In this document: piece by piece, positions 32,708 through 44,879 of the stretch
Position numbering within the stretch: the stretch's first letter is position 1
Layout: every line of letters begins with the position of its first letter
Assembly (NCBI GenBank): GCA_001910725.1
Contig: MJGA01000031.1
Location: 186,001 to 250,000 of the forward strand
Source of the DNA: Phanerodontia chrysosporium
Taxonomy: Eukaryota; Basidiomycota; Agaricomycetes; Polyporales; Phanerochaetaceae
DNA length: 64,000 bases
Direction: 5' to 3'
Translations under genes and position numbers: made by a program
Notes under the pieces: model-generated
The model's database searches: none
What the model was told of the DNA's origin: nothing
The model's input: the letters and a program-made list of their open reading frames with translations, nothing else

Positions 32708-33279
32708 ATGACTCGCACCGAGCGTTCGACCTCGCCGCGCGCGATCATCAAGGACCGCTCGCTGCCGCGCAACGCCATGGGCCAGGAGCTCAAGAAGGAC
32801 GGCGCAGGCCCGCACAACTGGGGCTCGCTCCGCCTCGAGCAGGAGCTCGAGGAGGGCGCCGACTACGACGAGCAGCGCGAGCTCGAGGAGGAGGCAGGTG
32901 AGTGTGCGTCTTCCGCGCAGCCTCGAGTGCCGCGACGATCGTGACTCACACGCCACCCCCAGCCGCCGCGAAGCCCGCCTCGCAGACGGACAGCGGCCGC
33001 CGGCCGTCGCTCACGCTCACCGAGGAGGAGAAGAGGCAGGCCGCCGAGGTCCGCAAGAATGCTCTGAAGAACGGAGGTGAGTGCCCGCCTGCGCGTTGTG
33101 TGTCGCGCGCCCCTGAGACTGACTGTGTTCGACCCAGACCTCGACCTCGCGGCCATCGCGCGCTCCTCCCATGCCGTGTCTCATCCCAATTCGAGCGAGG
33201 GACCCGGCGTAAGTACGCTCTGAGCCGCTGCTCTCGCGCGTCGCTCACACGCCTGTCGCAGGCCAAGAACTCCCCTTAA
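32708..33279 (+). CDS. HABP4/PAI-RBP1-like small mRNA-binding protein
   Basis: Small cytosolic protein resembling the hyaluronan/mRNA-binding (HABP4/SERBP1/Stm1) domain family, whose members bind ribosomes or mRNA. Four exons (32708-32897, 32963-33076, 33138-33208, 33262-33279) give 130 residues. The N-terminal signature AIIKDRSLPRNAMG is followed by KKDGAGPHNWGSL, the most telling block (basic, Gly-rich, then HNWGS). After it come acidic Glu-rich residues, SLTLTEEEKRQAAEVRKNALKN, and a short tail ending GAKNSP. Similar short proteins are common in fungi; many are annotated only by domain. The charged, low-complexity composition suggests a mostly disordered protein. The function is by family analogy. 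Confidence 0.75.
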
Positions 33280-33888
33280 CTTATTGCACCCAGGGATAGA
33301 GAACATATCCATCGATGTATAATATCGACTTGTACCAGCCACCCGTGACGCTGCACAACACCTGTATTTGTACACTACATCTGAACAGAATCAATGCCAA
33401 CGATTGAAGACATACGCATATATTGACTGGGAATCGCAAGTGTCTTTGCTTGGTGTGAAAACGAGGTCAGGTGGTGCGACCGAGCACGCAATAGCCAAAG
33501 TGTCGCAAGGCCCTGAGGGAACTCTATCCGATACAGAATGGCGGAGACGCCACGAGACATTCAGTTCGACCAACCGAAGGGAACGTGCATACGAATGTTA
33601 AGGGTTTACTCTAGATCTTCCAACTGCTCCTGCATGACTTTCCGGTAAATGTGACGAATCTGTGGTGCATGTGTTTTGCCCCAGGTTCAGCTGCAGCATC
33701 ACGACTATGCAGCATCTCACTGTCGACAAAATTGGTGCACATCGCTGCGGTGCTCAAGACACCAACGCCAGGTTACAGTGACCAGAAACCAAGTAAATTA
33801 GCCCGCATCAAACGTTGCGAATATATATACAAGTGAACCTTACGATCAACAAAGAGCAATAGCAAGCAAACCCGACGTTGCACCTCCA
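33280..33888. other. Convergent intergenic region
   Basis: This region lies between the 3' ends of the HABP4-like gene (+) and the DP1-family gene (-). No gene is seen. Confidence 0.5.
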
Positions 33889-34995
33889 TTAATCCGTCTT
33901 CACTCGTTCATACCCCTGGGGCTTCCCGCTCCATCCGAACCAACTCCCCCTTTTGGTGGGCTGCGGCCGCTCGACATCAGGCGACATCAGGCCCTCGCTC
34001 TCCATATCGCTCGGGACCTCGACCTCCTCGAACTTGCCGGCCCCAGTCCGCTCACGGAGGGACGATGACGAGGACGTGCGCGAATGGGCATCCGCAGGCG
34101 GGAACGGCTGTGCAGGGGGCGCGGCGTCGTAGCCCTGGAGGCCGGGGTGCTGCTCGAGCGCGGCGAGCTCCGCCTCGAGCTGGCGGCGGCGCTCGAGGAC
34201 GGACTGGGAGGACTGCATGCGGCTCGGGCCCGCGGGCGGGGTGTCCATCGCCTCCTGCGCGGCCTGTGCGCTCGCGCGCGCGCTGCTCTGCGCCTGGCGC
34301 ATGAAGCCCGTCCCCGCCGCGAGCACCGCAGGCCCGTAGCTCCGCCAGAACGTCTGCACGAGCTGCGCCGGGCCCGACAGCGGGTCGGACAGCGTCGGCG
34401 GCGCGCCCGCGTGCACGGCGGCCTCGCCCGTGAGCCCGCCCTCGTCGAGCGCGTCTGGCCGTGTGTCGCCGCCGGCGCCCGGCCCCGCCGAGGCGACGAC
34501 GTGCCCCCAGAGGTTGCGCAGCGCACGCTGGAGGTAGTTGTACACGTAGTTCTTGAGCTTCGTCAGCGCGGAGTCGATTTCCGTCTCGTGCGCGGCGAAG
34601 AAGGGCTGGATGTGCACGGCGTAGATGTACGACGAGCCGGCCGTCTGTGGCAGCGCGAGCCAGAGGAGGAAGCAGGTCTTGAGCGGGTAGTAGAATGGGA
34701 TCCTGGCCGATCCACGGTGAGCGGGCGACGGAGCAACGTGTGGCGGTGGACGCACCAGAAGATCAGCCACTCCGCAACATACTCCATGGCAATAATGCAG
34801 CCCAGGACGCTCCAGTACATCAGCCATCGCTCGAGCTCCTCCTCAGACGCGGGGCGTTGTGAGAGGGTCTTGTATGACGCATAGCCCGGATACAGGAACA
34901 CGCAAACCGCACTGTAACATCGTAAACTCCATACTTGACGTACACATGCACTCTATTGCACACCTTGTGAGCTTGAATAAGAGGTAAAACAACAT
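33889..34995 (-). CDS. TB2/DP1/HVA22 (Yop1/REEP) family ER-shaping protein
   Basis: Integral ER membrane protein of the reticulon-like DP1/Yop1 family, which wedges into and curves ER tubules. Three exons (34995-34964, 34911-34756, 34702-33889) give 333 residues. The N terminus reads MLFYLLFKLTSAVCVFLYPGYASYKTL. The YPGYASYK box is the family signature. RWLMYWSVLGCIIAMEYVAEWLIFW and FYYPLKTCFLLWLALPQTAGSSYIY form the hydrophobic hairpins. HIQPFFAAHETEIDSAL is the amphipathic region. The C-terminal half is a long disordered extension with a coiled-coil-like RRRQLEAELAALEQ stretch and a Ser/Pro-rich end; yeast Yop1 is only about 180 residues, so this resembles longer filamentous-fungal or REEP-like versions. 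Confidence 0.92.
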
Positions 34996-35345
34996 GGTGA
35001 AGTGGTCGTAAGAGCAGCGCGTGCTGGGCACGGCAAGTGCGGCGCGCAACCATCGTATATGAGCGCTAGTAAGTCCATACACCCGCCTGCTTACGGATTA
35101 CTTACTGTCCTTACTGTAAACCCTTTCATCCCCAGCAAAGCTGGTAACAATGCATCATAACCGAGCCTTTGGCCGCAGTCTTACTCCCGATAAGTGTGTT
35201 TACAAGGCATCACGGTCCAGACAGCGCTGTGTTCGTCGCTGCCAGGAACATTCTCGCAACTTCCCGCTGCTCGTCACCATTTAGCTTTAAAGCTGTGGAC
35301 CATTATGCATCCCGCGTCCCACGCTAGAAGAATCCCATCTCCAGC
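34996..35345. other. Divergent intergenic region, DP1-family/cyclophilin 40
   Basis: This spacer holds the heat-shock element described separately and scattered GTAAG/CTTAC words at 35,066-35,120. No coding exon is seen. Confidence 0.5.
35246..35263 (+). promoter_or_regulatory. Heat-shock element upstream of cyclophilin 40
   Basis: GAAcaTTCtcGCAacTTC is four alternating nGAAn units with one mismatch in the third, spaced correctly, about 83 bp upstream of the ATG. This is the consensus bound by trimeric Hsf1. It fits the known heat-shock control of Hsp90 co-chaperones. Confidence 0.6.
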
Positions 35346-36921
35346 ATGTCCGAGTCTCGCTCTCTGACCTACTTCGACATCACCATCGGCGGCCGTCCTG
35401 CCGGCCGCATCGTCTTCCAGCTCTACGACGACATCGTCCCGAAGACCGCTGAGAACTTCCGTGAGTAGTTTGAACGGGCTTATGATGGGCAGCTCTCTGA
35501 GCGGGTTGTGCAGGTGCACTGTGCACGGGCGAGAAGGGTGTCGGCAAGTCGGGCAAGCCGCTGCACTACCAAGGATGCAACTTCCACCGTGTCATCAAAG
35601 GGTGCGTGCTGCGCTTCATGTATGCGGCGTGCAGGAGCTGAATGGACCCCAGATTCATGATCCAGGGAGGTGACTTTACGATGGGCGACGGCCGCGGAGG
35701 CGAGTCGATCTACGGAGAGAAGTTTGAGGACGAGAAGTTCGAGGTGAAGCACACCCGGCCGTTCTTGCTGTCCATGGTGCGTACGCAAGTTCTTGTATAC
35801 GGATTGGGACCCCCGGCGCGACAGTCCCCCTGGCGCGACACCGGAATGTGGAAGGAAACATTGATTCAAGCCTGCGTAGACTGCGAGTCGACGCATGGTG
35901 CTTGGTCATATTAATTGCCCATATCCCGCCTGGTCTGGGTGACCCGACATCTGAGGGATCTGTCGCGCTTTGGGTCCAATTGTGAAGCATCGCATATAAG
36001 CTTACACTCTTTGCATAGGCAAACGCGGGCCCGAACACAAATGGATCACAGTTCTTCATCACCTGTGCGCCCACACCACACCTCGACGGCAAACACGTCG
36101 TCTTTGGCGAGGTCATCCGCGGCAAGTCGGTCGGTACGTGTTTTACTGCTGGTCGTTCATTCTGCTTCGGAGCCTGACCTCTGCACTAGTCCGTGCCATC
36201 GAGAACCACCCTACCAGCTCTGGTGACGTCCCCACCGAGCCGTGCACCATCGCCGCCTGTGGTCAGCTCGATCCATCAGACCCATCTCTCGCCGAGGCCG
36301 CTACAGCCGCCGACGGCGACCCGTACGAGGACTACCCCGAAGATCAGGATCCGCTGAGCGACGGCGACGTCCAGGAGAAGCCCGAGGTTGCGCTGCGCGT
36401 CGCGCGTGAGATCCGGGAGATCGGCAACAAGCTCTTCAAGGAGGGCAAGGCCGAGGCCGCGTTGACCAAATACCAGAGTACGTCTTTCCGCTGCTGGACA
36501 CAGTTTCAGGGGCTAACTCCGCCGCGCAGAGGCGATCCGGTACCTCGACGTGCACCCCGTGCTGCCCGACGACGCGCCGCCAGAGCTCCAGGACTCGTAT
36601 GACGCACTGCTCGCACCGCTGCTGCTCAATTCCGCGCTCGCGGCCGTGCGCGTCGGACAGGCGCGCGTCGCCGTCGACAGCGCGACGCGCGCGCTCGACC
36701 GCCTCGAGCTCAACGACGCGGACAAGGCCAAGGCGCTGTACCGCCGCGCACTCGGGCACGGCGCGCTCAAGGACGACGATGCCGCGGAGGCGGACCTCGT
36801 CCGCGCGCACGAGCTCGTGAAGGACGACGCCGCGATCATCGCCGAGCTCGAGAAGGTGCGCGCGCGCAAGAAGGAGAAGCGCGACAAGGAGAAGAAGGCG
36901 TTCAAGAAGCTCTTTGCGTAG
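35346..36921 (+). CDS. Cyclophilin 40 (peptidyl-prolyl isomerase D), Hsp90 co-chaperone
   Basis: Cyclophilin-type prolyl isomerase fused to a TPR domain that docks on the C terminus of Hsp90; yeast counterparts are Cpr6 and Cpr7. Six exons (35346-35460, 35514-35601, 35653-35776, 36019-36133, 36190-36477, 36530-36921) sum to 1122 nt and give 373 residues, the usual size. The isomerase domain shows [32 protein letters not shown], the catalytic [16 protein letters not shown], then [10 protein letters not shown] and [11 protein letters not shown]. The linker is acidic. The TPR part includes [35 protein letters not shown] and [19 protein letters not shown], with the expected Asn and Lys/Arg clamp residues. 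It ends in a Lys-rich helix. Intron 3 (35777-36018) is long for this genome. A heat-shock element lies upstream. Confidence 0.95.
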
Positions 36922-39817
36922 CGGACTCGTTAGACGCAAAACGTAAATGACATTGTATAATACTAGTGTAGCTTGCATATCTTAGTAACGAGTGGCGTTT
37001 CACTCCCTGGTGAGAGCTATGGGGAGAGGGTTTAGGTCTGTCTCAGTTCGTCAAATTTCCTGACGCAACATCCAATGCCATGTGTTATGGGACGCTGTCC
37101 GCATTGACAGTGGACACTTTGCTTCGAAGGAGCTGATGAGAAAACTTCATCCTCGACGATGATGGTTAACGTTCTGCCCGTTCCTGATATCCGCGGCCAG
37201 AGTTATTCCAACTCGGTGGCCGTATGGCGGGAAGGCTTCTTGACATGGTCGCACGAGACTTGCCCGAGGGTGGTTGAGAGCAAGCAGAGAAATTTGCTTG
37301 CGGCCTGACACATCAAGGACCGGCCCTAGAATGCTCCGTGCATGCGCAGCATCCGCATCCATGTCTGAGCGTGCAAATAAAACGTCGTTTGCGATGCTTT
37401 GCAGTAGCCGCATACGAGCTGTCTGGCGGTGTCGCGTTGTCACCTCGGGCGGCGGGTAGTCTTACAAAGCACGTCCGCTGTGCTGTCTCACCTCGGTGCT
37501 GTAGGGCGGCTCCACGCGGGCCCTGCAGAGGCAGCACTCACTCCGCTAGAGGAGGAACAGCGGAGGCAGAAAATCCTCGGGACCGTGTGGTGGACAAACC
37601 CCGTACTACAACATGCACCATATGCGGAAGCACGGCAATCTCCGAGACGCTTCCGCCTGCCTTTCTGGGATGCAACGCTGCGGCCTCACCGTCCTGCAAA
37701 CTCGTTGCCACTTCCCACATCGCCATCCTTTCAATCGCGACGTGGCGGTCTCATTTCTCTATCATTTTCTCAGAGAACCTGTTGACACACTATCTTTGCA
37801 TCTTTGCATGCCGTGCTGCAAGAATCCTCTCGCTTTGTCTGGGTCACCGCGGAGATATCGATGAAGTAACGAGATCCCCCTCGGTCGGCGCATGCGCCAG
37901 CGAGGAGGCACAGCTGCTACAGCCACGGCGAGCAGAGCACACGAGAAGCACCTGCGCAGTATGTCATGAGGGGTTTCACACGCTGGTGAGTCTATAGCGT
38001 GACGCTGAGCGCGTCACTCGGCTTCACTCCGTGGCTCTCCGGGTCCAATGCCGCGCGGTAGGCTCTCGCTTGAGATGTTTTGGCCAGTGTAATGTGTCTC
38101 ACATTCATGCACAGCTTTCCCGCAAGATGGCCGGCCCTCTCTCTTCTCAGGGTGCACCCCAAGCTGTCCAGGACCATCAGCCGTTAGGTCGCCGGCGCGC
38201 GGGTTTATGGAACGCAGCAGCCCGAGACGTTGATGGTGGCAGCTCCCTGGCTTCACACGCTCGATGCGTCCGTTATCTCCAAATCTGCACCAATGTGCTT
38301 CCGCGGCTGTGTACACCGCGAACAAGGCCCCGACAAGTCTTTCGTCTCAGTGCTGTTCTCGAAGGCTAATGAAGCGTACTGCGGGCGGCCGCCATACCTC
38401 CGGAAGCTCTGCTATGTCCGCCATCGGAGCCTGGGCATCTGAAAGCCACTGACAAAATTTCGCTCTCGATGACCGACGAACGCGGCGCCGGTACCGTCGT
38501 GCTTACCTCCTTCTCTCGGCCCGCGGTCTCTCGAGCGACCGAGCATGACGCAACAAGACCGGCCAAGCTTGTCCTCCGCCTTCGATATTGTATGGATGAC
38601 AAATACCAAAAAGCACGTAGTGCGTGGTTTAGTCGCATTGTCTGAAACCAGCATTGCTCTGTCTCCTTGGTTTTGATTTGGCACGAGTTTCATGCTGACA
38701 GCTATGCCATCGAAACCATCGCTGTTGGAGCTCTCTAGGTGACTACTGCTCAGCGACCTTTGCACAGCAACTCCGGAGCAGAGTAAGAAAGCCTCCGACT
38801 GGTCTCGAAGTGTAGCCTCGTGTAGCACACCCATTCGGATATCCCATGTAGGCTGCACTGCCAAACAAGTCATCGATATCGAATCCGTATCCCGGCCGCG
38901 TCCAAATTTGTATTCCTGGCGATGCGCCAAACACGTCCGCCAACCACACGGGCCCACTGGTGCGTGGTTTCCTCCTTTTTGCCTGCGCGCTCGCGCTTGT
39001 GTCAATGACGCTCTGACGGGGGCGTCTGGCACCAAAGGCCCGTTTGCCTTGCAGAGCTCCGCTACGCCCATGCGGCCCTTGTTCCGTCTTTGTGCGCACG
39101 GCAGTCCGGACCCTCCGAGGCAGGTGGAGACGAGACAGAAGCTCTGTCAACGGGCGACAAACTCCCCGTCGAGGCTGGCGTTGTCAACGCAGACTGTCTT
39201 CTGCCTGATCTGCAGAAGCACACTGGCTTCCGCGGCCGCAGATGCGAGATCGCGCAGGGTTCGCGAGATTGCATGTCTCGATGCCGCCTGCTACACGCTG
39301 ATCGGCATCGGGACCTGTGACCGACAACGGGGCAGGCACACCACGTTCGCGAGGCGCCGGCCATGCTCTGACGGCCGTCCCGCGTGCTGCGCGGATGCCT
39401 CTGCGCAACGACGCGTTTTGCAGGGCGCTGCCGGGGGCCCGTGCCCCCCTTACGTGAAACTGCATACCGCCCATTTGTCGAAGGGTGGTTCAGAGCTCCG
39501 GCTCTGTAGGCACCACTGCGACGCGCCGGGGCCCAGCCATCTGCCGCGGAACTCAGTGGTGGCCCTGCCGCCACCCAATGGCTGCTGTATAGCCATTGCG
39601 TCCGCTCCCAGCGCCGTCCGAGTCATCACGCTCGCCCCGCGTGCAAAGCCGGCGGACACTGGGACCGAACGTTTGCGCGCAAGGGCGGTGGCGACTGTGA
39701 TATATAAGGCTTGCTTTGCCCAGTAGCACTTTGTCCAGTTCGCCATCAGACATTTCGTCTACTCCGTTTCTTGCACTTCCTCTTCGTATCCCCCGCATTT
39801 TTCCCACTTGACAAAGT
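36922..39817. other. 2.9-kb region without a supported gene
   Basis: This region lies between cyclophilin 40 and the Zn2Cys6 gene. Several open frames (for example + strand 38,908-39,726 and 37,338-37,997) have no family motif, biased composition and no consistent splice pattern. A TATA box (TATATAAGG, 39701-39709) near the end belongs to the next gene. The region could hold non-coding transcripts or degraded sequence, but nothing shows this directly. Confidence 0.5.
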
Positions 39818-40209
39818 ATGAGCTCCGTACACTCCGAGGTAACAGCATCCGTCGTCGATCATGCGGACGATTATTTGGCTCACTCTGGCACTTTGTGGCG
39901 CAGTCGACCACCTACGTCCCCGTCGACAGCGACGGCGAGGAGATCCCCCGCACCCCGCGTCGCACGCCCATGGCATGCCAGTTCTGTCGAGGTAAGCGTC
40001 CTCCGGCGAACCCACTGCCACGCCGCTGACGGACTGTGCTATCAGCGCGCAAGCTCAAGTGCGACGGCCAGAAGCCGCTGTGCGCCCAGTGCTCCAAGCG
40101 GAACCAGCCGTGTCTCTACACACCCGTGTAAGCACCAGTCACATTTCTGCTGCTTCCCCGGGCTCGTCTGACCAATGCTTTCTCGCACATGCCCAGGCCG
40201 AAGCAGTAG
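39818..40209 (+). CDS. Minimal Zn2Cys6 zinc-cluster protein, 67 residues
   Basis: Four exons (39818-39838, 39904-39991, 40046-40127, 40197-40209) give 67 residues. They consist almost only of a fungal Zn2Cys6 binuclear cluster, CQFCRARKLKCDG followed by QKPLCAQCSKRNQPCLYTP. The Cys spacing is C-x2-C-x6-C-x6-C-x2-C-x6-C, inside the family range, and the basic RKLK loop that reads CGG triplets is present. The N terminus is acidic (VDSDGEEIPRTPRRTP). There is no dimerisation coiled coil, no middle homology region and no activation domain. The frame closes three codons after the cluster (VPKQ, stop). All four exons have good GT-AG borders and a TATA box lies 110 bp upstream, so this looks like a true small gene. 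A longer splice form that skips the last acceptor cannot be excluded. Confidence 0.75.
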
Positions 40210-40484
40210 AGGGCTGAGCCCTGTAGCTAGCGCCAACGTCCGATGCCCAGGCTGGCGTCCTACGGCCTCTCCGACCCGTCTTGATCCCCGTACTTCTCAT
40301 GCATCCATTTGTAGTTTCTGATCCTCCTCCGCTATTCTCGGCTTTAATCTCATTTCTCACCCATACACGGACCTGTATACCTGCATTATGCCACTACCCT
40401 CCGCCTGTATCTATACGCGCTAGCCTGCCACCGTTATACAATAGTCTTACAGCCACATGCCGATGACTCGCAGCCCCATTTGGC

Positions 40485-43400
40485 TCAGGCGACAAAGTGC
40501 ATGACGAACCTGCGCTTTCCCAGGGGTGAGATCGCCTTGTTTGATGCCGGATCGTCCCGCATGAGCACAGGTGCGAATATAGCCGCTGCGAAGGGGCAAG
40601 CACTTTGAGTTCACGCTCCTTCCTCGAGCAATGCGGCAAACGCAAGTTTGGCACTTACCCAGCCGACGAACACGCACGGCGCCGGGCACGCGGCCGTCCT
40701 GCTGACAGACAAAGTGCAGCAGCGATGTCAGCGAGATCCACACCTATGCAAAGAGTCCGTCAGCCGCACGGCGGCGGGGCAGAGCAGGAAGGGGCAGGAG
40801 GGGGCGTACGTTGACCGAGGCGCCGGGGAAGCCGTTGAGAAGCTGCAAACAGGCGCCATCCGCACCGCGTCAGCTGCGCTGACAAAGCGAAGGTTCACGA
40901 AAACGCAGGGGCCGCACCTCGAACGCCGTCTCGCGATCCGCTGCCTCCGCGCACGCGCGATGCAGATGCGGCGGGACGAGCGGCTCAGGCAGCGCACTCA
41001 GCAGCTGCAGCAGGCAGGACGCAACGCCCAGGGCGAGGGCACCCCGGTGCTGCTCGTCCGGCATAGGCAGCTCTGCACCGGTATCCAGGGCCTGTAAACA
41101 ATGGACGTCATTTCCAAGCGAGACGCGGGTGGGCCGGGCCCAAAGAAGCACAACTTGCCTCACGGAGCTCGTCGACCTGGGCTTGGTCTCCTGGGACAAG
41201 GAAGAGGTCATCCTAGGTGTGCGTCAGCCGCCGTCCTAGCGCGATACGGCACGGTCGGTACCCACAACGTCGCTGCCGTAGCTCATCAGCCAGCTGACGA
41301 GGCGCATGACCTCGCTCGGCGCAGTCGCCGCCTGGTCGTCGGGCAGGAGCTTCCCGGGGTCGGCAGTCCGCACAGGGCCAGGCAGGCGCACCAGGCGCTG
41401 GATGCTGGTGGCGAAGCAGGTGCGCTCTGCGCAGCGTCCATAAGCAACAATCCGAAGCGAGGGCAATCATGTCACGCACCGTATTCCCCAGTCACGACAA
41501 CGAAGCTGTCCTTGCCCCGCGCGACGTGCAGCACGAGCGTCGCCTCGAGATGCCCGTCCCCGGTGTTGAGCTGTGCGGCAACACGGTCGTCGACGGACGT
41601 GGCCAAGGTTATCTCCTCGTGTCCGCCAGGACGCACAAGACCCTGCGCGATCAACTCCGTCAGGCCCGAGACATACGAGCGCGCGTCTCGTGGAAGAGAG
41701 GCAGACGCACCGCAGGCGGGTCGATACACAGCCAGCGGGGGCCTGCGAGGCGTCAGTTAGCACGTCACCCCCCGGACACAACGGCTTGCTCACATGCGGG
41801 AGCGCCAGGCGCAGGCGCAACGAATCTGAACGCGAGCGGGACCTGTGCAATGCGCGAGGTCAGCCACGAAGCTGCAGCGCGGCGCGCAGGCGCATGAGAC
41901 GCAGACGCACGCGGCCAGTGTTCCGAAGCACCACGGATCGCCGGACTTCACGGTGGTACCTGGCGTGCGGTGCGGTCAGCGGTCAGCGACGGTGCGGGGA
42001 AAGGGACACCATATCACGCACCTAATTTTGCCCAAGTCGACGGCAGTCGGTTCGACGCTCAGCCGGGGAATGTCCTCCGCGTCCTCGATATGCGACACCT
42101 CTTTCCATAGCCCCTGCACGAACGCCTCAAGGCGCGCCCCATCGATGGTAGGTACCTGCAGGCGAAGATGCGTGAGTTCCCCGTGCTGCGCCTTCGGATA
42201 TTGTGGCGCACACGCAGCTGGAAGGTCGCCGACACCGGGCGGTGGTCGCTCATCGTGATCTCTTTGTGGCATCGGTATGTCCGCTGCTGCACCTCTACCG
42301 CAGTAGAGGGTATGTGGAGAACACGATCGGTCCACGCCGGCTTACGCCTAAAGCATCGTCAGCGGCAGTCCACGGGCGGCTCACACCTATACTTACTTTA
42401 CGTCGTAGCCTAGGTGGTCGGAAAGCGCTCCGGGGTTGAAGCGGTATGAACTGCCAGGAGGAACCGACCCCGCTAAGCACGGGCCCACACAGGCCAGGGA
42501 CACACACGAGTACTACGCACGGAAAGTGTGATATCCGATGTTCGATAAAGTTGGCGAACGCCTGGTCGGTCCGCCTCGCCATATTCAACTGCGTCCGAAA
42601 TAGATTCAAATTCTTGCCATCCACGCGCCAAAGAGAACGACAAACCTGATCGAACTCAAGCAATAGCGGGAGGTTGTCCGAAGCGTCGTCCGAGAGCAGC
42701 GCGCGAACATCTGCGTCCGGGAGCTCTATTCGGTAATTGAGGTCTGCCTGCACATTCAGCACCAGCCTCTGAAACGGCGGCAGAGGATAACACGCACCAC
42801 CAAGCCAGAACAGGGCGTCGCTCTGGAAGATGTGCAGCGGTGACGAGGCGCCGGGGGCAGGTGTGCCCGCCTCGAAGACAAGTCGCCGCGAGATGTCGTG
42901 GAAGTCCGCGTTCCGCTTCTCGTACATCTCGTCGAACGCGGCGAGGTGCGCGTTCACGAAGGTGAGCACGGCCGGCCGTGGGCGCCGCGCGTCGGGCGTC
43001 GGGCGCGGTGTGTAGGTGAGGCGTAGCGCCACGGCGCCTTTGTTGCCCTACGGCGCGCAGGTCAGCACGAACGGCCTCGCGGACTGCTGCCGGCGGCGCA
43101 CCATGAGCCCCATGAGCCCTGCGCCGACAGACGCGGCCTGTACGCGGGTGAAGCAATCCTTCAGCGTGCGCTTGACGAGAACGATGAGCAGCATCCCGAC
43201 GAGCTGCCTGCTCGCAAGCTGACGGACACAGGTCAGCTCCGAGACATATCGAAACCAGATGGCAGAACGTTCTGACCTTCTCGTACTCCACGGCTTTCTC
43301 ACCCAGTCCGGCCATGGCCGCAGTGTACCAAGCGTCCTCCCGCGTCGTCTCTGTGGAGTACAGCAACGCCGAAGCCGAGAGGTCGAGCTCTTGGAATCCT

Positions 43401-44879
43401 AACACTATCAGATCCGGATCATCATCTTCGTCGAGACGAAGGCCAGCAGCTTGCGCTTTAGTTCCTTCTGAAATATTCGGGCTGACTCCAGCATCGAGCT
43501 GCGCCTTCGCTATAGACGCTGCGCGAAGATGATGAGACGCATGTGCTTCCAAAGTCAACTGCATCCGAACCAGGTAGTTCTCCCGACGGGCCTTTCGCGA
43601 TATCTTCGATGGAGAATGGCGACAATTGCTTCAACGGTGGAATATATTTATTCGCCTCTGTAGTGGAAAGTCCTCTCACCCACGCTGACAAATCCTGTGT
43701 CGGAAGCTTTCCGTTGACATTGAAAGTCCCAATACGCAGCCTGAGGAAACAAGTGAATTTATCAGCATCGCCACCACGACCTTGGCTTGTAGGAGGTGCG
43801 CACTTCAATGTCGTCCGCTGTGACGAGTCATACAGCTGGTTGACTTGGGACCGAACCCAAAATTCGCGGATGATAGCTGTATCCAATGCATCATCTCCGG
43901 GGGATCCAGCAGATGCGTCTGACAAGAGCTCCGACATTTGCCGGTGAACGTTACGCAAGTCTTGAGGCTCATCGGCAACTGCGTTGTCACCTGTGAGTTG
44001 TATCCTGGGATAGTGAACAGGCTAACTCACGAATCTCCGGCTTGGACTTGGATATGTAGGGTAAAATCCACGGATAAGAGGGGACAACATCTGGCTCCGA
44101 GTTCGCGACTAGCGCAAGTGGCGTCAGCCGTATCCGAGTCGAGAGCGAGGTAGGTGCTTACTAGAGATGTCTTTCAGTCTTTTGACCTCCGCCAGGAAGG
44201 GCTTGAGACGCGGGGTATCTTGTGTCACGACAGCGACAGACCTCTGGGACAGGTCATGGCCAGGATGCAAGGTCAAAGTGAACTCCGCTAAGATGGGGAG
44301 CAGCCAAGGCTAACGTTAGCGAGGTACATACGGGGCAAGCGGGAAAGACTGATGGTACCTGACTGTGGTTGCGTAAGGGTCGCCATAGATGCAGATGTGG
44401 GGTCGATCGTGTTCCGTCTAGCCTGTGCCATGGCGATATTGAACCCGCTCAGAATGGGGAATATATGCTCGACGGAGTATCGTTCAGAGGCGATTTCCGT
44501 GACTGTCTTTTTGGCATGGGACTTGAATACAAAGACACTAGTGAGAGCTTGGTATTTGCTCAATGGAGACATGGAAAACATGGGTAGTACGAGCTCACCA
44601 TCCCTCCTCAAACCCGTAAGGGTTCACATGCACAACTACAGCCAATACGCGCTTTCGGTTGGACTCGCCGCCCTTGCGGCGCTTATATGGGCCAGAGAAC
44701 GACCCAGGTATGCCAGAATTGGAGTCACTCTCGGAGTCACTGCTGGAAGAGGAGCTGCTGGAAGACGAAGATGAGTCGCTGTACGACGGACGCTGTGCCG
44801 CTTCAGCTTCAAGGACGAGTTTCAGCTCTTCAGAGCTGCGCAGCAGCGGCTGAATCACTGTCTCTAGGTTTCCAGACAT
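40485..44879 (-). CDS. OCRL/INPP5B-like inositol polyphosphate 5-phosphatase with ASH and RhoGAP domains
   Basis: Type II phosphoinositide 5-phosphatase that removes the 5-phosphate of PI(4,5)P2 and relatives at endosomal and Golgi membranes. Many short introns give about 1,100 residues. From the N terminus: a Ser-rich stretch and a PH-like segment (KRVLAVVVHV, then FKSHAKKTVTEIASERY); next the phosphatase domain with LRIGTFNVNGKLP, DPDLIVLGFQELD, GNKGAVALRL, FWLGDLNYRIELPD (split by an intron) and SDHRPVSATFQL, all signature motifs; then an ASH segment (VVLRNTGRVPLAFRFVAP); last a RhoGAP-like domain with SIQRLVRLPG, SEVMRLVSWLMSY, LSALPEPLVPPHL and FAPVLMRDD. The whole OCRL domain order is therefore present. 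The GAP domain lacks an evident arginine finger, as in human OCRL. The start at 44879 is the first ATG in frame. The stop follows VMHFVA. Confidence 0.85.

Noticed and set aside
38908..39726. Plus-strand open frame of 272 residues
   Set aside because: Cys/Arg/Ala-rich without motifs, overlapped by open frames on the other strand, and it runs into the promoter of the Zn2Cys6 gene.
42656..43564. A 302-residue unspliced frame inside the 5-phosphatase gene
   Set aside because: Only its first third is real exon; after the YEK codons it runs through an intron into a wrong frame, while the spliced frame continues with the GNKGAVALRL motif.
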